A stretch of 64,000 nucleotides of DNA from Streptomyces misionensis (lineage in GTDB: Bacteria > Actinomycetota > Actinomycetes > Streptomycetales > Streptomycetaceae). The stretch is taken from positions 1,736,001-1,800,000 of the forward strand of contig NZ_FNTD01000004.1 in assembly GCF_900104815.1 (NCBI RefSeq), in the 5' to 3' direction. How positions within the stretch are numbered: the stretch's first letter is position 1; every line of letters begins with the position of its first letter. A program made the translations under genes and the position numbers. The notes under the pieces were generated by a model. It did not search any database. It was not told the origin of the DNA and saw only the letters and a list, made by a program, of their open reading frames with translations. This document shows positions 30,255 to 39,231 of this stretch, piece after piece.

Positions 30255-32231
30255 TCAGACCTGGGCGCGCTCCGCCACGACCTTGGCGATCTTGGCGATG
30301 GCCTCGTCGACCGGGATGCCGTTCTCCTGCGAGCCGTCGCGGTAGCGGAAGGACACCGAGCCGTTCGACATGTCCTCGTCGCCCGCGATGACCATGAACG
30401 GCACCTTCTGCTTCTGCGCGTTCCTGATCTTCTTCTGCATGCGGTCCGAGGAGGCGTCCACCTCGACGCGCAGCCCCTGCTTGCGGGCGGCCGCGGCGAA
30501 CTTCTCCAGGTACTCGACGTGGGCGTCGCCGATCGGGATGCCGAGCGCCTGCACCGGCGCCAGCCACGCCGGGAAGGCGCCCGCGTAGTGCTCCAGGAGG
30601 ACCGCGAAGAAGCGCTCGATGGAGCCGAACAGCGCGCGGTGGATCATGACCGGGCGCTGCTTGGAGCCGTCGGGGCCGGTGAACTCCAGGTTGAACCGCT
30701 CGGGCAGGTTGAAGTCGAGCTGGATGGTCGACATCTGCCAGGTACGGCCGATGGCGTCCTTGGCCTGCACCGAGATCTTCGGGCCGTAGAAGGCCGCGCC
30801 GCCCGGGTCGGGGACGAGGGGCAGCCCCTGCTTCTCGGCGACCTGGCGCAGGGTCTCGGTCGCCTCCTCCCAGACCTCGTCGGAGCCGACGAACTTCTCC
30901 GGGTCCTTGGTGGACAGCTCCAGGTAGAAGTCGGTCAGGCCGTAGTCCCGCAGCAGGCCCAGGACGAAGGTGAGCGTCTTGTCCAGCTCCTCGGACATCT
31001 GCTCACGGGTGCAGTAGATGTGCGCGTCGTCCTGCGTGAAGCCGCGGGCACGGGTCAGGCCGTGCACGACGCCCGACTTCTCGTACCGGTACACGGTCCC
31101 GAACTCGAACAGACGCAGCGGCAGTTCGCGGTACGAGCGGCCGCGCGCGTCGAAGATCAGGTTGTGCATCGGGCAGTTCATGGGCTTGAGGTAGTAGTCC
31201 ACGCCCTCGTCGAGCTGCATGGGCGGGTACATGCCGTCGGCGTACCAGTCCAGGTGGCCCGAGGTCTCGAAGAGCTTCCCCTTCGTCGCGTGCGGGGTGT
31301 AGACGAACTCGTAGCCCTCCTCCTCGTGGCGGCGGCGCGAGTAGTCCTCCATGACCCGGCGGATGATGCCGCCCTTGGGGTGGAAGACGGCGAGGCCGGA
31401 GCCGATCTGCTCGGGGATGGAGAAGAGGTCCAGCTCGGCACCGAGCTTGCGGTGGTCGCGCTTCTCGGCCTCGGCGAGGAACTCCAGGTACGCCTTCAGC
31501 TCGTCCTTGGACGGCCAGGCGGTGCCGTAGATGCGCTGGAGCATCGGGTTCTTCTCGCTGCCGCGCCAGTAGGCGGCCGCGTTGCGCATCAGCTTGAACG
31601 CCGGGATGAGCCGGGTGGAGGGCAGGTGGGGACCGCGGCAGAGGTCCTTCCAGCACAGCTCGCCGGTCTTGGCGTCCAGGTTGTCGTAGATCGTCAGCTC
31701 GCCGGCGCCGACCTCGACGTCCGCGCCGTCGTCGTGCGACGCGGAGCCCTTGAGGCCGATCAGCTCCAGCTTGTACGGCTCGTCGGCCAGTTCCTCGCGG
31801 GCGGCCTCGTCGGTGACCACGCGGCGGGCGAACTTCTGCCCGCGCTTCTGGATCTCCTGCATCTTCTTCTCGATGGCCTTGAGATCCTCGGGCGTGAACG
31901 GCTTCTCGACGTCGAAGTCGTAGTAGAAGCCGTCCTTGACCGGCGGGCCGATGCCCAGCTTGGCCTCCGGGAACAGCTCCTGCACGGCCTGCGCCATGAC
32001 GTGCGCGGTGGAGTGGCGCAGGATGTTGAGGCCGTCCTCGGACGTGATCTCCACGCCCTCGACCTCGTCGCCGTCGACGAGTGCGTACGCGAGGTCCTTC
32101 AGCTCGCCGCCCACGCGCGCGGCGATGATCGAGCGCTCGCCCGCGAAGAGGTCGGCGGCCGTAGTGCCCGTCGTCACCACGCGTTCTTCCCGCTCGGAAT
32201 CGCGTTGGATGATCACACGGACGTCTGACAC
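30255..32231 (-). CDS. thrS: Threonyl-tRNA synthetase
   Basis: 658 residues. Full-length enzyme: N-terminal TGS domain, editing domain with [10 protein letters not shown], class II catalytic core ([15 protein letters not shown] with the zinc Cys, [12 protein letters not shown]) and anticodon-binding domain ending [18 protein letters not shown] 32231 follows AGGAGA; the frame continues open upstream for over 400 codons but that part overlaps the unrelated unknown/DUF4365 genes and is not coding. No T-box-like leader was seen in the short 113-bp upstream gap. Confidence 0.97.
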   Translation of the reverse strand: MSDVRVIIQRDSEREERVVTTGTTAADLFAGERSIIAARVGGELKDLAYALVDGDEVEGVEITSEDGLNILRHSTAHVMAQAVQELFPEAKLGIGPPVKDGFYYDFDVEKPFTPEDLKAIEKKMQEIQKRGQKFARRVVTDEAAREELADEPYKLELIGLKGSASHDDGADVEVGAGELTIYDNLDAKTGELCWKDLCRGPHLPSTRLIPAFKLMRNAAAYWRGSEKNPMLQRIYGTAWPSKDELKAYLEFLAEAEKRDHRKLGAELDLFSIPEQIGSGLAVFHPKGGIIRRVMEDYSRRRHEEEGYEFVYTPHATKGKLFETSGHLDWYADGMYPPMQLDEGVDYYLKPMNCPMHNLIFDARGRSYRELPLRLFEFGTVYRYEKSGVVHGLTRARGFTQDDAHIYCTREQMSEELDKTLTFVLGLLRDYGLTDFYLELSTKDPEKFVGSDEVWEEATETLRQVAEKQGLPLVPDPGGAAFYGPKISVQAKDAIGRTWQMSTIQLDFNLPERFNLEFTGPDGSKQRPVMIHRALFGSIERFFAVLLEHYAGAFPAWLAPVQALGIPIGDAHVEYLEKFAAAARKQGLRVEVDASSDRMQKKIRNAQKQKVPFMVIAGDEDMSNGSVSFRYRDGSQENGIPVDEAIAKIAKVVAERAQV

Positions 32232-32344
32232 CGGTCTCTCCTGACTGAAGGTGGGTGCGGCGCCATACCAGGAGCGCGCGCACAGGCGATCGTACCGACC
32301 CGAGGGCACCGACCGCGAAACGGTCACCTTCGGTCGCCGTCCGC

Positions 32345-33556
32345 TCACGCCTCCCCGCAGGCCTCCTCGAAGAAGTCCAGGTTCTCCTGGAGGGATTTCA
32401 GCAGCCGGTCGCGTTCGGCCTCGTCCACCTGGACGGGGACGACGCCGGAGACGCCGGTGAGCCTGCGGAAGCCGCCGCGCCGCTCCAGCCGGCCGTGCAC
32501 CCGCACCGGGAGGCCGACGAGATGGGCATGGCCGGCGATGCGGTAGTCCTCCTCGTCGAGGGTGACCCGCACATGCGTCACCTCGGCGCCGGCGAGGACG
32601 CGCAGCCGTACGGTGCCCTCGCCGCCGGGGCCCGAGCGGCGCATGCGCACGACGGCGCCGGTGATCCGCACGGGCACGGAGGCTTCCTCGCGCAGATAGC
32701 GGGCGGCGGCCTCGCGCAGGACGGGCAGGTCGCCGGGCGAGAACTCGACGGGTTCGGCGGCCGGGGCGCAGCCCTCGGGGACGCCGGCGGCGGGCGCCCA
32801 GGCGACGGCGATCCTGGCCCCCTCGGTGCCGCGCACCAGCGCGGTGAGCGCCTCGGTCAGCTCGCGGCTGACGCCGGCCTCGACGGCGCCGTCGAAGGCG
32901 TCCATGCCGCCGGTGGCGCGGCGGTAGTCGATGGCCTCGCGGGCGGCGTACAGGGCCTGGTGGAGGCGGACGGCGAGGGGACGGCCCGCGGGCACCGGCA
33001 CGAAGGCGGTCAGCGGGCGGCCCTCGGCGGCGGGGCCGACGAGGACGTCCTGGAGGAGTTCCGCGGCCGCGCGGCGGTGCCGGGCGCCGTGGTACCCGGC
33101 CCGGGCGCGGGTGGCGAGCGCGGCGGCGAGCAGCATCTGCCGTGCGGCGCCGCGCAGTTGCTCGTCGCGGCCCCAGGGCGCGGCGCCGGCCGGTCCGTTC
33201 GGTACGTCGCGCCACCAGCGGATCTCGTCGCTGGGCCGGGCGAGGGAGATCAGCACCTCGCGGGCGGCGGGGGTGTCGCTGCGGGCGAGGGCGTCCAGGG
33301 CCTCGCCGAGCAGGTCGTCGCTGTCGGGGAAGGCGCGGCTCTCGGGGACCAGGAGGCTGGTGGCGGCGCCCGGGCCGGGCGGGGTCCAGCGGCCGTAGCG
33401 TCCGGCGGCCCCGCCGCGCCGCTGCCAGCCGTGCCGGCGCAGGAGGGCGCCGAGCACCGCCGGGTCGACGTCGGCGGGGCGCGGCGGGCCGTCGCCGGGG
33501 CAGGCGTCGGGGTGCGGTCGCAGCGGCACCGGTTCCTCGGGGGGACGGTTCCTCAT
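32345..33556 (-). CDS. Conserved protein of unknown function, possible C-terminal OB-like domain
   Basis: 403 residues. The N-terminal 100 residues include [23 protein letters not shown], a pattern that could be DNA binding; the centre is helical with many Ala and Arg; the last 110 residues read as beta strands ([35 protein letters not shown]) in an OB-like arrangement. No family recognised. Its ATG 33556 overlaps the stop of the upstream DUF4365 gene as ATGA, so the two proteins are made together. Confidence 0.75.
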   Translation of the reverse strand: MRNRPPEEPVPLRPHPDACPGDGPPRPADVDPAVLGALLRRHGWQRRGGAAGRYGRWTPPGPGAATSLLVPESRAFPDSDDLLGEALDALARSDTPAAREVLISLARPSDEIRWWRDVPNGPAGAAPWGRDEQLRGAARQMLLAAALATRARAGYHGARHRRAAAELLQDVLVGPAAEGRPLTAFVPVPAGRPLAVRLHQALYAAREAIDYRRATGGMDAFDGAVEAGVSRELTEALTALVRGTEGARIAVAWAPAAGVPEGCAPAAEPVEFSPGDLPVLREAAARYLREEASVPVRITGAVVRMRRSGPGGEGTVRLRVLAGAEVTHVRVTLDEEDYRIAGHAHLVGLPVRVHGRLERRGGFRRLTGVSGVVPVQVDEAERDRLLKSLQENLDFFEEACGEA

Positions 33557-34119
33557 GGTCTGCCTCCCGTCCCGACACGGGTCATGATCTCGCACAGCGC
33601 CCGGTCGTCGAAGATGCGTGTGGTCGGTATGCGCACGGTGGTCCGGTGCCGGCCGGTGATGGGGTGGCCGGCCAGGTTGACCCAGTAGCAGCAGTGCCTG
33701 AGGTCGAGCCGGTCGTGGCCGGCACGCAGCCAGTCGTCCTGGGAGCGCGGGACCAGCATCACGACGAGGATCTTGTGCACCGAGACGGGGGTGCGGGCGA
33801 GCTTGCGCAGGTGGTCGTTGTCGAGGGTGAAGGAGAAGGTGCGGCCCGGCGGGTGGGGGGCGATCTGGTACGTCGCCTTCAGCTGCACCTTGATGGTGAC
33901 CTCGTCGTCGACGGTGTGGCCGGGCGCGCTGTGGCTGACGTGCCAGTCGATGCCGTTGTCCGGGAAGGGCTGGGACAGCGAGCAGCCGGCCGCGGCGGCG
34001 ACCGCGTGCAGATAGCCGACCTGCAGTGTCTCCATGCAGGCGGTGGTGGCGAGCGTGCCGCGGAGGGGGTGCGTGCGTTCGGGCAGCAGCCCGCCCCGCT
34101 CGGGCTGCAGAGTGGCCAT
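33553..34119 (-). CDS. DUF4365 domain-containing protein
   Basis: 188 residues. DUF4365 region with [22 protein letters not shown] and LCEIMTRVG. The spaced Asp and Gln-x-Lys (GIDW ... VQLKAT) resemble the core of PD-(D/E)xK nucleases with a Gln variant; that link is my inference. ATG 34119 was preferred as the start ([10 protein letters not shown]). First gene of the two-gene operon and divergent from the exonuclease gene over 169 bp. Confidence 0.8.
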   Translation of the reverse strand: MATLQPERGGLLPERTHPLRGTLATTACMETLQVGYLHAVAAAAGCSLSQPFPDNGIDWHVSHSAPGHTVDDEVTIKVQLKATYQIAPHPPGRTFSFTLDNDHLRKLARTPVSVHKILVVMLVPRSQDDWLRAGHDRLDLRHCCYWVNLAGHPITGRHRTTVRIPTTRIFDDRALCEIMTRVGTGGRP

Positions 34120-34288
34120 GTACCAACAGCCTTCCAAGCCAGGACTTTTCCCGGTGCGGGCCGCTGAACTGCAAAGACCCGTACTCCTGTTGTCTCCTCG
34201 CGGCGTACGGCGCAAACGGCCCGGGTATCACCAAATGGGCAGAAGACGGGAGGTCAGCTGCCGCGGCTGGACGAGGAGTTGGGCTGGT

Positions 34289-35014
34289 ATGACGTACTGG
34301 TACGAGGGGCCGCTGGCCGCCTTCGACACGGAGACAACGGGCGTGGACGTCGAGACCGACCGGATCGTGTCGGCCGCCGTCCTGGTCCAGGACGCCCCGG
34401 GGACGGTGCCGCGGGTGTCGCGCTGGCTGGTCGATCCGGGGGTGCCGGTGCCGGCCGAGGCGACGGCGGTGCACGGGCTGACGCAGGAGCACCTCCAGCG
34501 CAACGGCCGCTGGCCGGCCCCGGTGATGCTGGAGATAGCCGAGCTGCTGGCGGAGCACGCGGCGCGGGGCCGCCCGCTGGTGGTGATGAACGCGCCGTTC
34601 GATCTGACGCTGCTGGACCGGGAGTTGCGCCGGCACCGGGCGTCCTCGCTGGAGCAGTGGTTCCCGTCGGTGCCGCTGCGGGTGCTGGACCCGCGCGTGC
34701 TGGACAAGCACCTGGACCGCTACCGCAAGGGGCGGCGCACGCTGACCGATCTGTGCGAGCACTACGGCGTGACGCTGGAGGGCGCGCACGACGCGGCGGC
34801 GGACGCGCTGGCGGCGCTGGAGGTCGTCCGGGCGCTGGGCCGCCGTTTCGCGACCCGGCTCGAACGCCTCTCCCCCGCCGAGCTGCACGCTCTCCAGGCC
34901 GACTGGCACGCGGCGCAGGCCCGGGGCCTTCAGGCCTGGTTCGCCCGCAGCGGCTCGGAGGAGACGGTCAGCACGGAGTGGCCGGTACGGCCGGGGCTGC
35001 CCGCGGCCGCCTAG
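34289..35014 (+). CDS. DEDDh-type 3'-5' exonuclease (DnaQ-like)
   Basis: 241 residues. Exo motifs are clear: AAFDTETTGVD (motif I, D-E), NAPFDLTLLDREL (motif II, D) and EGAHDAAADALAALEV (motif III, H-x4-D). Family members trim DNA or RNA 3' ends, including proofreading subunits; lack of a polymerase or BRCT part leaves the substrate open. ATG 34289 follows GAGGAG. Divergent from the DUF4365 operon. Confidence 0.9.
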   Translation: MTYWYEGPLAAFDTETTGVDVETDRIVSAAVLVQDAPGTVPRVSRWLVDPGVPVPAEATAVHGLTQEHLQRNGRWPAPVMLEIAELLAEHAARGRPLVVMNAPFDLTLLDRELRRHRASSLEQWFPSVPLRVLDPRVLDKHLDRYRKGRRTLTDLCEHYGVTLEGAHDAAADALAALEVVRALGRRFATRLERLSPAELHALQADWHAAQARGLQAWFARSGSEETVSTEWPVRPGLPAAA

Positions 35015-35055
35015 GCCGCTCGCCCCGGGGCGCCCCGGGGCGTCCGGACAGCGGA

Positions 35056-35085
35056 AGAGCCGGTCCGCTGCTGCGGACCGGCTCT
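35056..35085 (-). terminator. Terminator after tRNA-Val (and the exonuclease gene)
   Basis: Perfect stem AGAGCCGGTCCGC (35056-35068) and GCGGACCGGCTCT (35073-35085) just past the 3' end of the minus-strand tRNA and 42 bp past the exonuclease stop. Confidence 0.8.
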
Positions 35086-35092
35086 CTCCCGG

Positions 35093-35164
35093 TGGGCGAT
35101 ACTGGGTTCGAACCAGTGACCTCTTCGGTGTGAACGAAGCGCTCTCCCACTGAGCTAATCGCCC
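35093..35164 (-). tRNA. tRNA-Val (CAC)
   Basis: 72 nt cloverleaf read on the minus strand. Acceptor stem GGGCGAT/ATCGCCC, D arm with AGCTCAGTGGGAGAGC, anticodon loop TTCACAC giving anticodon CAC (codon GUG), T arm with GGTTCGAACCC. CCA is not encoded. Identical to the copy at 35864-35935. Confidence 0.95.
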
Positions 35165-35203
35165 GGGAACGCACTGAACAATACAGGCCCGGACGCCGAT
35201 CCT

Positions 35204-35650
35204 TCAAACCGCCCGCAGACGGCGCAGCAGGCCGCGGTGTCCGGCCCGCATCATCAGACGGTGGTTGACGCGGAAGACGGCGCGGCCGGGCACGGCGAGC
35301 CGCCGCAGCAGGGGCTTGCGCACGTCGACCTCCTGGTCGTAGCGGGCGAGCGTGCCGGGGCCCGCGGCGGTGACGGTCCAGCGCGCCCAGCCCTCGATGT
35401 CGCCGCTCATGGCGATCTCCAGGATCCCGGCGGCCGGGTCGCGCCGGGTCGCGCGGGCGGTGAAGGTCATGGCGTACGGCAGTGCCGAGCGGATGGTGAG
35501 GATGCCGGTGGAGTCGTCGAGCCGGGTCACCGAGCGCACCTGGGGCCACCAGCGGGGGTAGTCCTCGGGCCGCTCCAGTGCGGCGTAGACGGCGGCCGGC
35601 GGCGCGGGCAGGGGCCACAGGCTGTGAAAGCGGTAGTGGTTCCAGTCCAT
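35204..35650 (-). CDS. SRPBCC (START-like, polyketide cyclase/dehydrase) family protein
   Basis: 148 residues. The N-terminal WPLPAPPAAVYAALERPEDYPRWWP-type signature, in which a strand is followed by the aromatic LERPEDYPRWWP, identifies the helix-grip fold of SRPBCC proteins that bind hydrophobic ligands. Begins ATG 35650. It stands alone between the two tRNA-Val genes on the same strand. Ligand unknown. Confidence 0.85.
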   Translation of the reverse strand: MDWNHYRFHSLWPLPAPPAAVYAALERPEDYPRWWPQVRSVTRLDDSTGILTIRSALPYAMTFTARATRRDPAAGILEIAMSGDIEGWARWTVTAAGPGTLARYDQEVDVRKPLLRRLAVPGRAVFRVNHRLMMRAGHRGLLRRLRAV

Positions 35651-35820
35651 GTGCGGAGTCTGCCCGCACCCGCGACCAGGGTGCTGATTCCGGCTCAGTT
35701 TCTGTTCGAATGCGGGCGGTTGCGGGCCGGGAAATTCTCCGGGCCCGCCGCGCCGGACGGGAAAGCCGGGCGGTTTTTCCGGAAAACCCGTGCGTTTTCC
35801 GCCGGTTGCCCTTCGATACG

Positions 35821-35857
35821 CCGACGGCCCATCCGCTGTTCGCGGATGGGCCGTCGG
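35821..35857 (-). terminator. Terminator after the second tRNA-Val
   Basis: Perfect 16-bp stem CCGACGGCCCATCCGC (35821-35836) and GCGGATGGGCCGTCGG (35842-35857), seven bases from the tRNA 3' end. Confidence 0.85.
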
Positions 35858-35863
35858 TCCGGG

Positions 35864-35935
35864 TGGGCGATACTGGGTTCGAACCAGTGACCTCTTCGGT
35901 GTGAACGAAGCGCTCTCCCACTGAGCTAATCGCCC
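35864..35935 (-). tRNA. tRNA-Val (CAC)
   Basis: 72 nt, sequence identical to the tRNA at 35093-35164, anticodon CAC. CCA is not encoded. Flanking sequences differ from the first copy beyond a few bases, so the duplication is old or covers only the tRNA. Confidence 0.95.
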
Positions 35936-36019
35936 GGGCGCAGGAAGAACATTACCCCATGTCAGGGGGTGCCCCCGACCACGGTCCGCGGCGGTACGCG
36001 GACGGGCGGGAGGCGCGGC

Positions 36020-36415
36020 TCACCGGCGCTCGATCTTCCAGGGCAGGACGGGGCCGTACCGCCACAGGTAGATCGCGCCCAGCACCCCGGCGATCACCAC
36101 GGCGATCACGGTCAGCGTGATGTTGCGGCGGCGCACCTCGGGCTGCAGGGCACGCTGGGCCGCCTCGGTGACCTTGCGTTTGGTCCAGCGCAGCACGAGC
36201 TGGGCCCAGACGAACTCGGTGGCCCAGATCGCCATGCCCGCGAAGATCACCACCCAGCCGGGTCCGGGCAGGGCCAGCATGAGCACACCGGCGGCCACCA
36301 CGGCGAGGCCGACGACGAAGACGCCCACCTGCCAGCCGCGGTGCAGGAGCCGGCGGGACCGCACGAATTCCGGCGCACGGGAGCCCAGCCCCGACTCGTC
36401 ACTCCCCGTATTCAT
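36020..36415 (-). CDS. TIGR02611-family PGPGW membrane protein
   Basis: 131 residues with three hydrophobic segments (near 28-47, 50-65 and 100-118). The ALPGPGWVVIFAG motif marks the actinobacterial PGPGW/TIGR02611 family, whose role is unknown. ATG 36415 gives the usual N-terminus MNTGSDESG. Divergent from ssgB. Confidence 0.85.
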   Translation of the reverse strand: MNTGSDESGLGSRAPEFVRSRRLLHRGWQVGVFVVGLAVVAAGVLMLALPGPGWVVIFAGMAIWATEFVWAQLVLRWTKRKVTEAAQRALQPEVRRRNITLTVIAVVIAGVLGAIYLWRYGPVLPWKIERR

Positions 36416-36493
36416 GCAGACAAAGCTACCCGAGTGATTCAGATCACCGGAATGGGCGTAGATCCGGTACGAGTTCTCGGCCGGAAGAGTGTC

Positions 36494-36526
36494 GTAAACA
36501 CACGCAAAACCCTCAGAGGGGTTTAC
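36494..36526 (+). promoter_or_regulatory. Dyad-symmetry element upstream of ssgB
   Basis: GTAAAC (36494-36499) and GTTTAC (36521-36526) flank an inner AAACCC/GGGTTT pair (36507-36523) in unusually AT-rich DNA, about 80 bp before ssgB and 79 bp before the divergent PGPGW gene. Could be an operator for either gene or a transcript hairpin. ssgB of S. coelicolor has been reported to depend on the stress sigma factor SigH; I cannot assign the promoter here. Confidence 0.35.
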
Positions 36527-36605
36527 AACGGCACCGTAGGTGGCATGTCGATTTCGCCGACGTGCGAATCCCCGAGCGCACACTGAGCGAAAGGCCCTGG
36601 CGCTT

Positions 36606-37019
36606 ATGAACACCACGGTCAGCTGCGAGCTGCACCTGCGCCTCGTTGTGTCGAGCGAGTCCTCCCTGCCTGTCCCCGCAGGCCTGCGGTACGACACGGC
36701 CGACCCCTACGCCGTGCACGCCACCTTCCACACCGGAGCCGAGGAAACCGTCGAGTGGGTGTTCGCCCGCGACCTCCTCGCCGAAGGGCTGCACCGGCCC
36801 ACCGGTACCGGCGACGTCCGCGTCTGGCCGTCCCGCAGCCATGGCCAGGGCGTTGTCTGCATCGCCCTGAGCTCCCCGGAGGGGGAGGCGCTGCTGGAGG
36901 CCCCGGCGCGGGCCCTGGAGTCCTTCCTGAAGCGGACCGACGCCGCCGTGCCGCCCGGCACGGAGCACCGGCACTTCGATCTGGATCAGGAGCTCTCGCA
37001 CATCCTGGCGGAAAGCTAG
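36606..37019 (+). CDS. ssgB: Sporulation-specific cell division protein SsgB
   Basis: 137 residues, the exact SsgB length. SALP family protein that, with SsgA, marks future septum sites and recruits FtsZ during aerial hyphae division in Streptomyces. Start MNTTVSCELHLRLVVSSE and end FDLDQELSHILAES are nearly invariant among SsgB orthologues, whereas other SALPs diverge. ATG 36606 is the conserved start; an in-frame upstream ATG at 36540 is not used in orthologues. Single-gene unit with a weak AAAGG site. Confidence 0.97.
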   Translation: MNTTVSCELHLRLVVSSESSLPVPAGLRYDTADPYAVHATFHTGAEETVEWVFARDLLAEGLHRPTGTGDVRVWPSRSHGQGVVCIALSSPEGEALLEAPARALESFLKRTDAAVPPGTEHRHFDLDQELSHILAES

Positions 37020-37306
37020 CCCGCGGCCCTTCCGAGCAGCCCGGCGCCGTCCACTCGGGGAGACGGCTCGGGCCACACAACCGCATACGGCACGGGCCGG
37101 CGCCGTCACCGTGAGCGCTCACGGAAGCGGCGTCGGTCCGCCGGCGCGTGTCGCAGGCGCTCACCCCGGTCCGGGAACCCAGCGGCCCCCGAAGCCGTTC
37201 TTACGGGGCGTCGGGGCCGGACAGCGCCGGTGCGCCGGGCGCGCTGTCGCTACCATCGGCCAGCATCGGCGGGCGCCCGCCCGACCCCCAGGCCAGGGAG
37301 CGAAAC

Positions 37307-37876
37307 GTGCTGATCACCCATGACACCCGGTGCGCGCTCGACACCGTGGTGGACCTGGTGAACACCGCGCCGGAGGACGAGACGGCGGCGGACGCGCTGC
37401 CGGATGTGCCGGCCCTCGCGGACTTCATCCGGAAGCACGAGATCAGCGACGTCGGGGTGCTGTCGCAGGCCGATCTGTCGGGCGTGCGGGAGATCCGGGC
37501 GCGGTTCGCGGCGATCTTCGAGGCGGCGGACGCGCGGTCGGCCGCCGGGCTGATCAACGAGCTGGTGGCGGCGGCGGGCACCACCCCGCGACTGACCGAC
37601 CACGACGGCTACGACTGGCATGTGCACTACTTCGCCCCGGGTGCCTCCGTGGCCGACCACCTCGCCGCCGACTGCGGGATGGCGCTGGCCTTCTTCGTGG
37701 TCGCCGGGGAGGAGGAGCGGCTGCGGCGCTGCGAGGCCCCGGACTGCCGGCGTGCCTTCGTCGACCTCTCCCGCAACCGCTCCCGCCGCTACTGCGACAG
37801 CCGCACCTGCGGCAACCGCCTCCATGTGGCCGCGTACCGGGCCCGCCGGAAGGAGGCGACGGAAGCGACGGGCTGA
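37307..37876 (+). CDS. CGNR zinc-finger domain protein
   Basis: 189 residues. N-terminal ABATE-like helical domain (start VLITHDTRCALDTVVDLVNT) and a C-terminal CGNR zinc finger with C142, C147, C163 and C168 in CEAPDC and CDSRTCGNR. Proteins of this type are presumed stress-linked transcription regulators. GTG 37307 follows GGGAG. Confidence 0.9.
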   Translation: MLITHDTRCALDTVVDLVNTAPEDETAADALPDVPALADFIRKHEISDVGVLSQADLSGVREIRARFAAIFEAADARSAAGLINELVAAAGTTPRLTDHDGYDWHVHYFAPGASVADHLAADCGMALAFFVVAGEEERLRRCEAPDCRRAFVDLSRNRSRRYCDSRTCGNRLHVAAYRARRKEATEATG

Positions 37877-38267
37877 ACCGCGACGGCGCCGGGGCGCCGC
37901 GCGAGTCGTCCGCCCGTCGGCGATCACGGCGGGAGTGGCGGCCGGGGCGGTACGGGGAGGACGGACATATGCCGCCTCCCGCGAGCGCTGAGGGGTCGCT
38001 GGGCGGCGCAGGGCGTTGCGGCGGGGGCCGGCGGCGGAGCGAGCCGCGATGGTCGTGCGAGGGCCCGGGACGAGGCGTCCACGGGTGGCTCGGGTCGCCG
38101 GGAGCCGGCCCGGTCCGGCGAGGAGGAGCAGCCGGTATGCGGGCAGGGCGGCCGATGCGATTCACCGGTGTGCCGTGACGCGTCCCGGAGGTGTCGGTCT
38201 GCCTGCCGGGAGGCCGGGGCGGGCGACGTCGGTCCCGGCGGGTGGCGCCGGGACGGACGTGTACGGC
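37877..38267. other. Intergenic region without a recognised gene
   Basis: 391 bp of G-rich sequence. The open frames that cross it have skewed Arg/Gly composition and no ribosome binding sites. A short GGCGCC-ggg-GCGCC repeat near 37887 could end the CGNR gene transcript. Confidence 0.4.
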
Positions 38268-38420
38268 TCACAGCAACAGCAGGTCGTGCAGCGCAGCCAT
38301 GAGGATCAGACACCCGATCACCGCTAGGAAGATCATCAGCGGTGGCTGGGAAAGGGCGAAGAGGCACCCGCGCGGCTCGTCCTTCGGCGGCGCGGCCTCG
38401 CTCTGTGTCGTGTCCACCAT
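38268..38420 (-). CDS. Small membrane protein (50 aa), hypothetical
   Basis: 50 residues, start MVDTTQSEAAPPKDEPRG, then a hydrophobic run from about residue 28 to 50 (PLMIFLAVIGCLILMAALHD) that would span the membrane once, ending at a TGA. The charged N-terminal half and uninterrupted hydrophobic C-terminal half are what a real small membrane protein would show, and neighbouring sequence is unlike it. The ribosome binding site is weak, so the call is moderate. Confidence 0.5.
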   Translation of the reverse strand: MVDTTQSEAAPPKDEPRGCLFALSQPPLMIFLAVIGCLILMAALHDLLLL

Positions 38421-38584
38421 CTCGCGGCCGATGATGGCGCACCGGGGAGCCCCTCGGCGATCAACACTCGCGATCTTGCGGGAGTTCGCCGAATACCGTG
38501 ATCTCTCGTCCGGCTCGCTTCGGCTGGTGAACGTTTCCGCACGTCCGGGGATCCACTGTGTCGCACCGGCCAGTCATGTGACTG

Positions 38585-39019
38585 TCATATGCCGTGCTTC
38601 TTGAGGATGGCCTCGATGTCGCTGAAGTCGTCACCGGCGGACGAGGAGCGCGGGGCGGCGGCCGGGCGCCGGTCGCCGCGCAGGGCCGGTGCGGAGGACG
38701 TGGGCGCCACCGCGCCCGGCCGGGCCTCGGGTGCCGCCCGGCGCTCCCCGCCGGTGGCGCCGGTCCTGCGGCGCTCCACCGCGCGGGTGCCGGTGAACAG
38801 CAGCCAGGCCGCGCCCAGCACCCCGAAGCCCGCCCACGCGGTGGGGCTGAAGGCGGTGTCGGCGAGCCAGCCGACGACGCCCGTCATCACCAGGCCGACC
38901 GGCACCAGCGAGTAGGCCGCGATACGGGCCGCCGACAGGAAGCGCCTGCGGTACGCGGTGACCACCGCTATGCCCAGGCCGGCCGCGGACACGGCGGAGC
39001 AGACGGTCTCGGCAATCAT
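38585..39019 (-). CDS. Membrane protein of unknown function
   Basis: 144 residues. Starts MIAETVCSAVSAAGLGI with three or so hydrophobic segments in the first 85 residues, then an Arg/Ala/Pro-rich linker and a conserved-looking tail DDFSDIEAILKKHGI. ATG 39019 follows AGGAGG. No family recognised. Confidence 0.8.
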   Translation of the reverse strand: MIAETVCSAVSAAGLGIAVVTAYRRRFLSAARIAAYSLVPVGLVMTGVVGWLADTAFSPTAWAGFGVLGAAWLLFTGTRAVERRRTGATGGERRAAPEARPGAVAPTSSAPALRGDRRPAAAPRSSSAGDDFSDIEAILKKHGI

Positions 39020-39231
39020 CCGGTCCTCCTGGCGGGCTCGGTCGAGGGAAAAGGCACGCGCGGGGCGCCCCGGTCCGACCGAGGTGCGGCGCTTCGTCCC
39101 TTCCATCCTGCACCGCCCGGCCCGCGCGGGGCCATGCTCCGGCCGGAGATCAGGGAGATCTCCGGGTCGTCTCCTCCTGCGGTCCCATGGTCGGATTGGG
39201 GCGGTCGCGCGCGGCCTGGGAGACTGGGCGC

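Noticed and set aside
32232..32344. T-box leader upstream of thrS
   Set aside because: Gap to the upstream gene is only 113 bp and no T-box sequence (TGGNACCGCG) is seen.
34968..35921. Minus-strand ORF with HTEEVTGSNPVSPT-type peptide repeated twice
   Set aside because: This peptide is the translation of tRNA-Val sequence; a well-known annotation artefact.
35093..35935. Identical 72-bp repeats as att sites of an integrated element
   Set aside because: Both copies are whole tRNA genes with separate terminators and the interval has no integrase or mobility gene.
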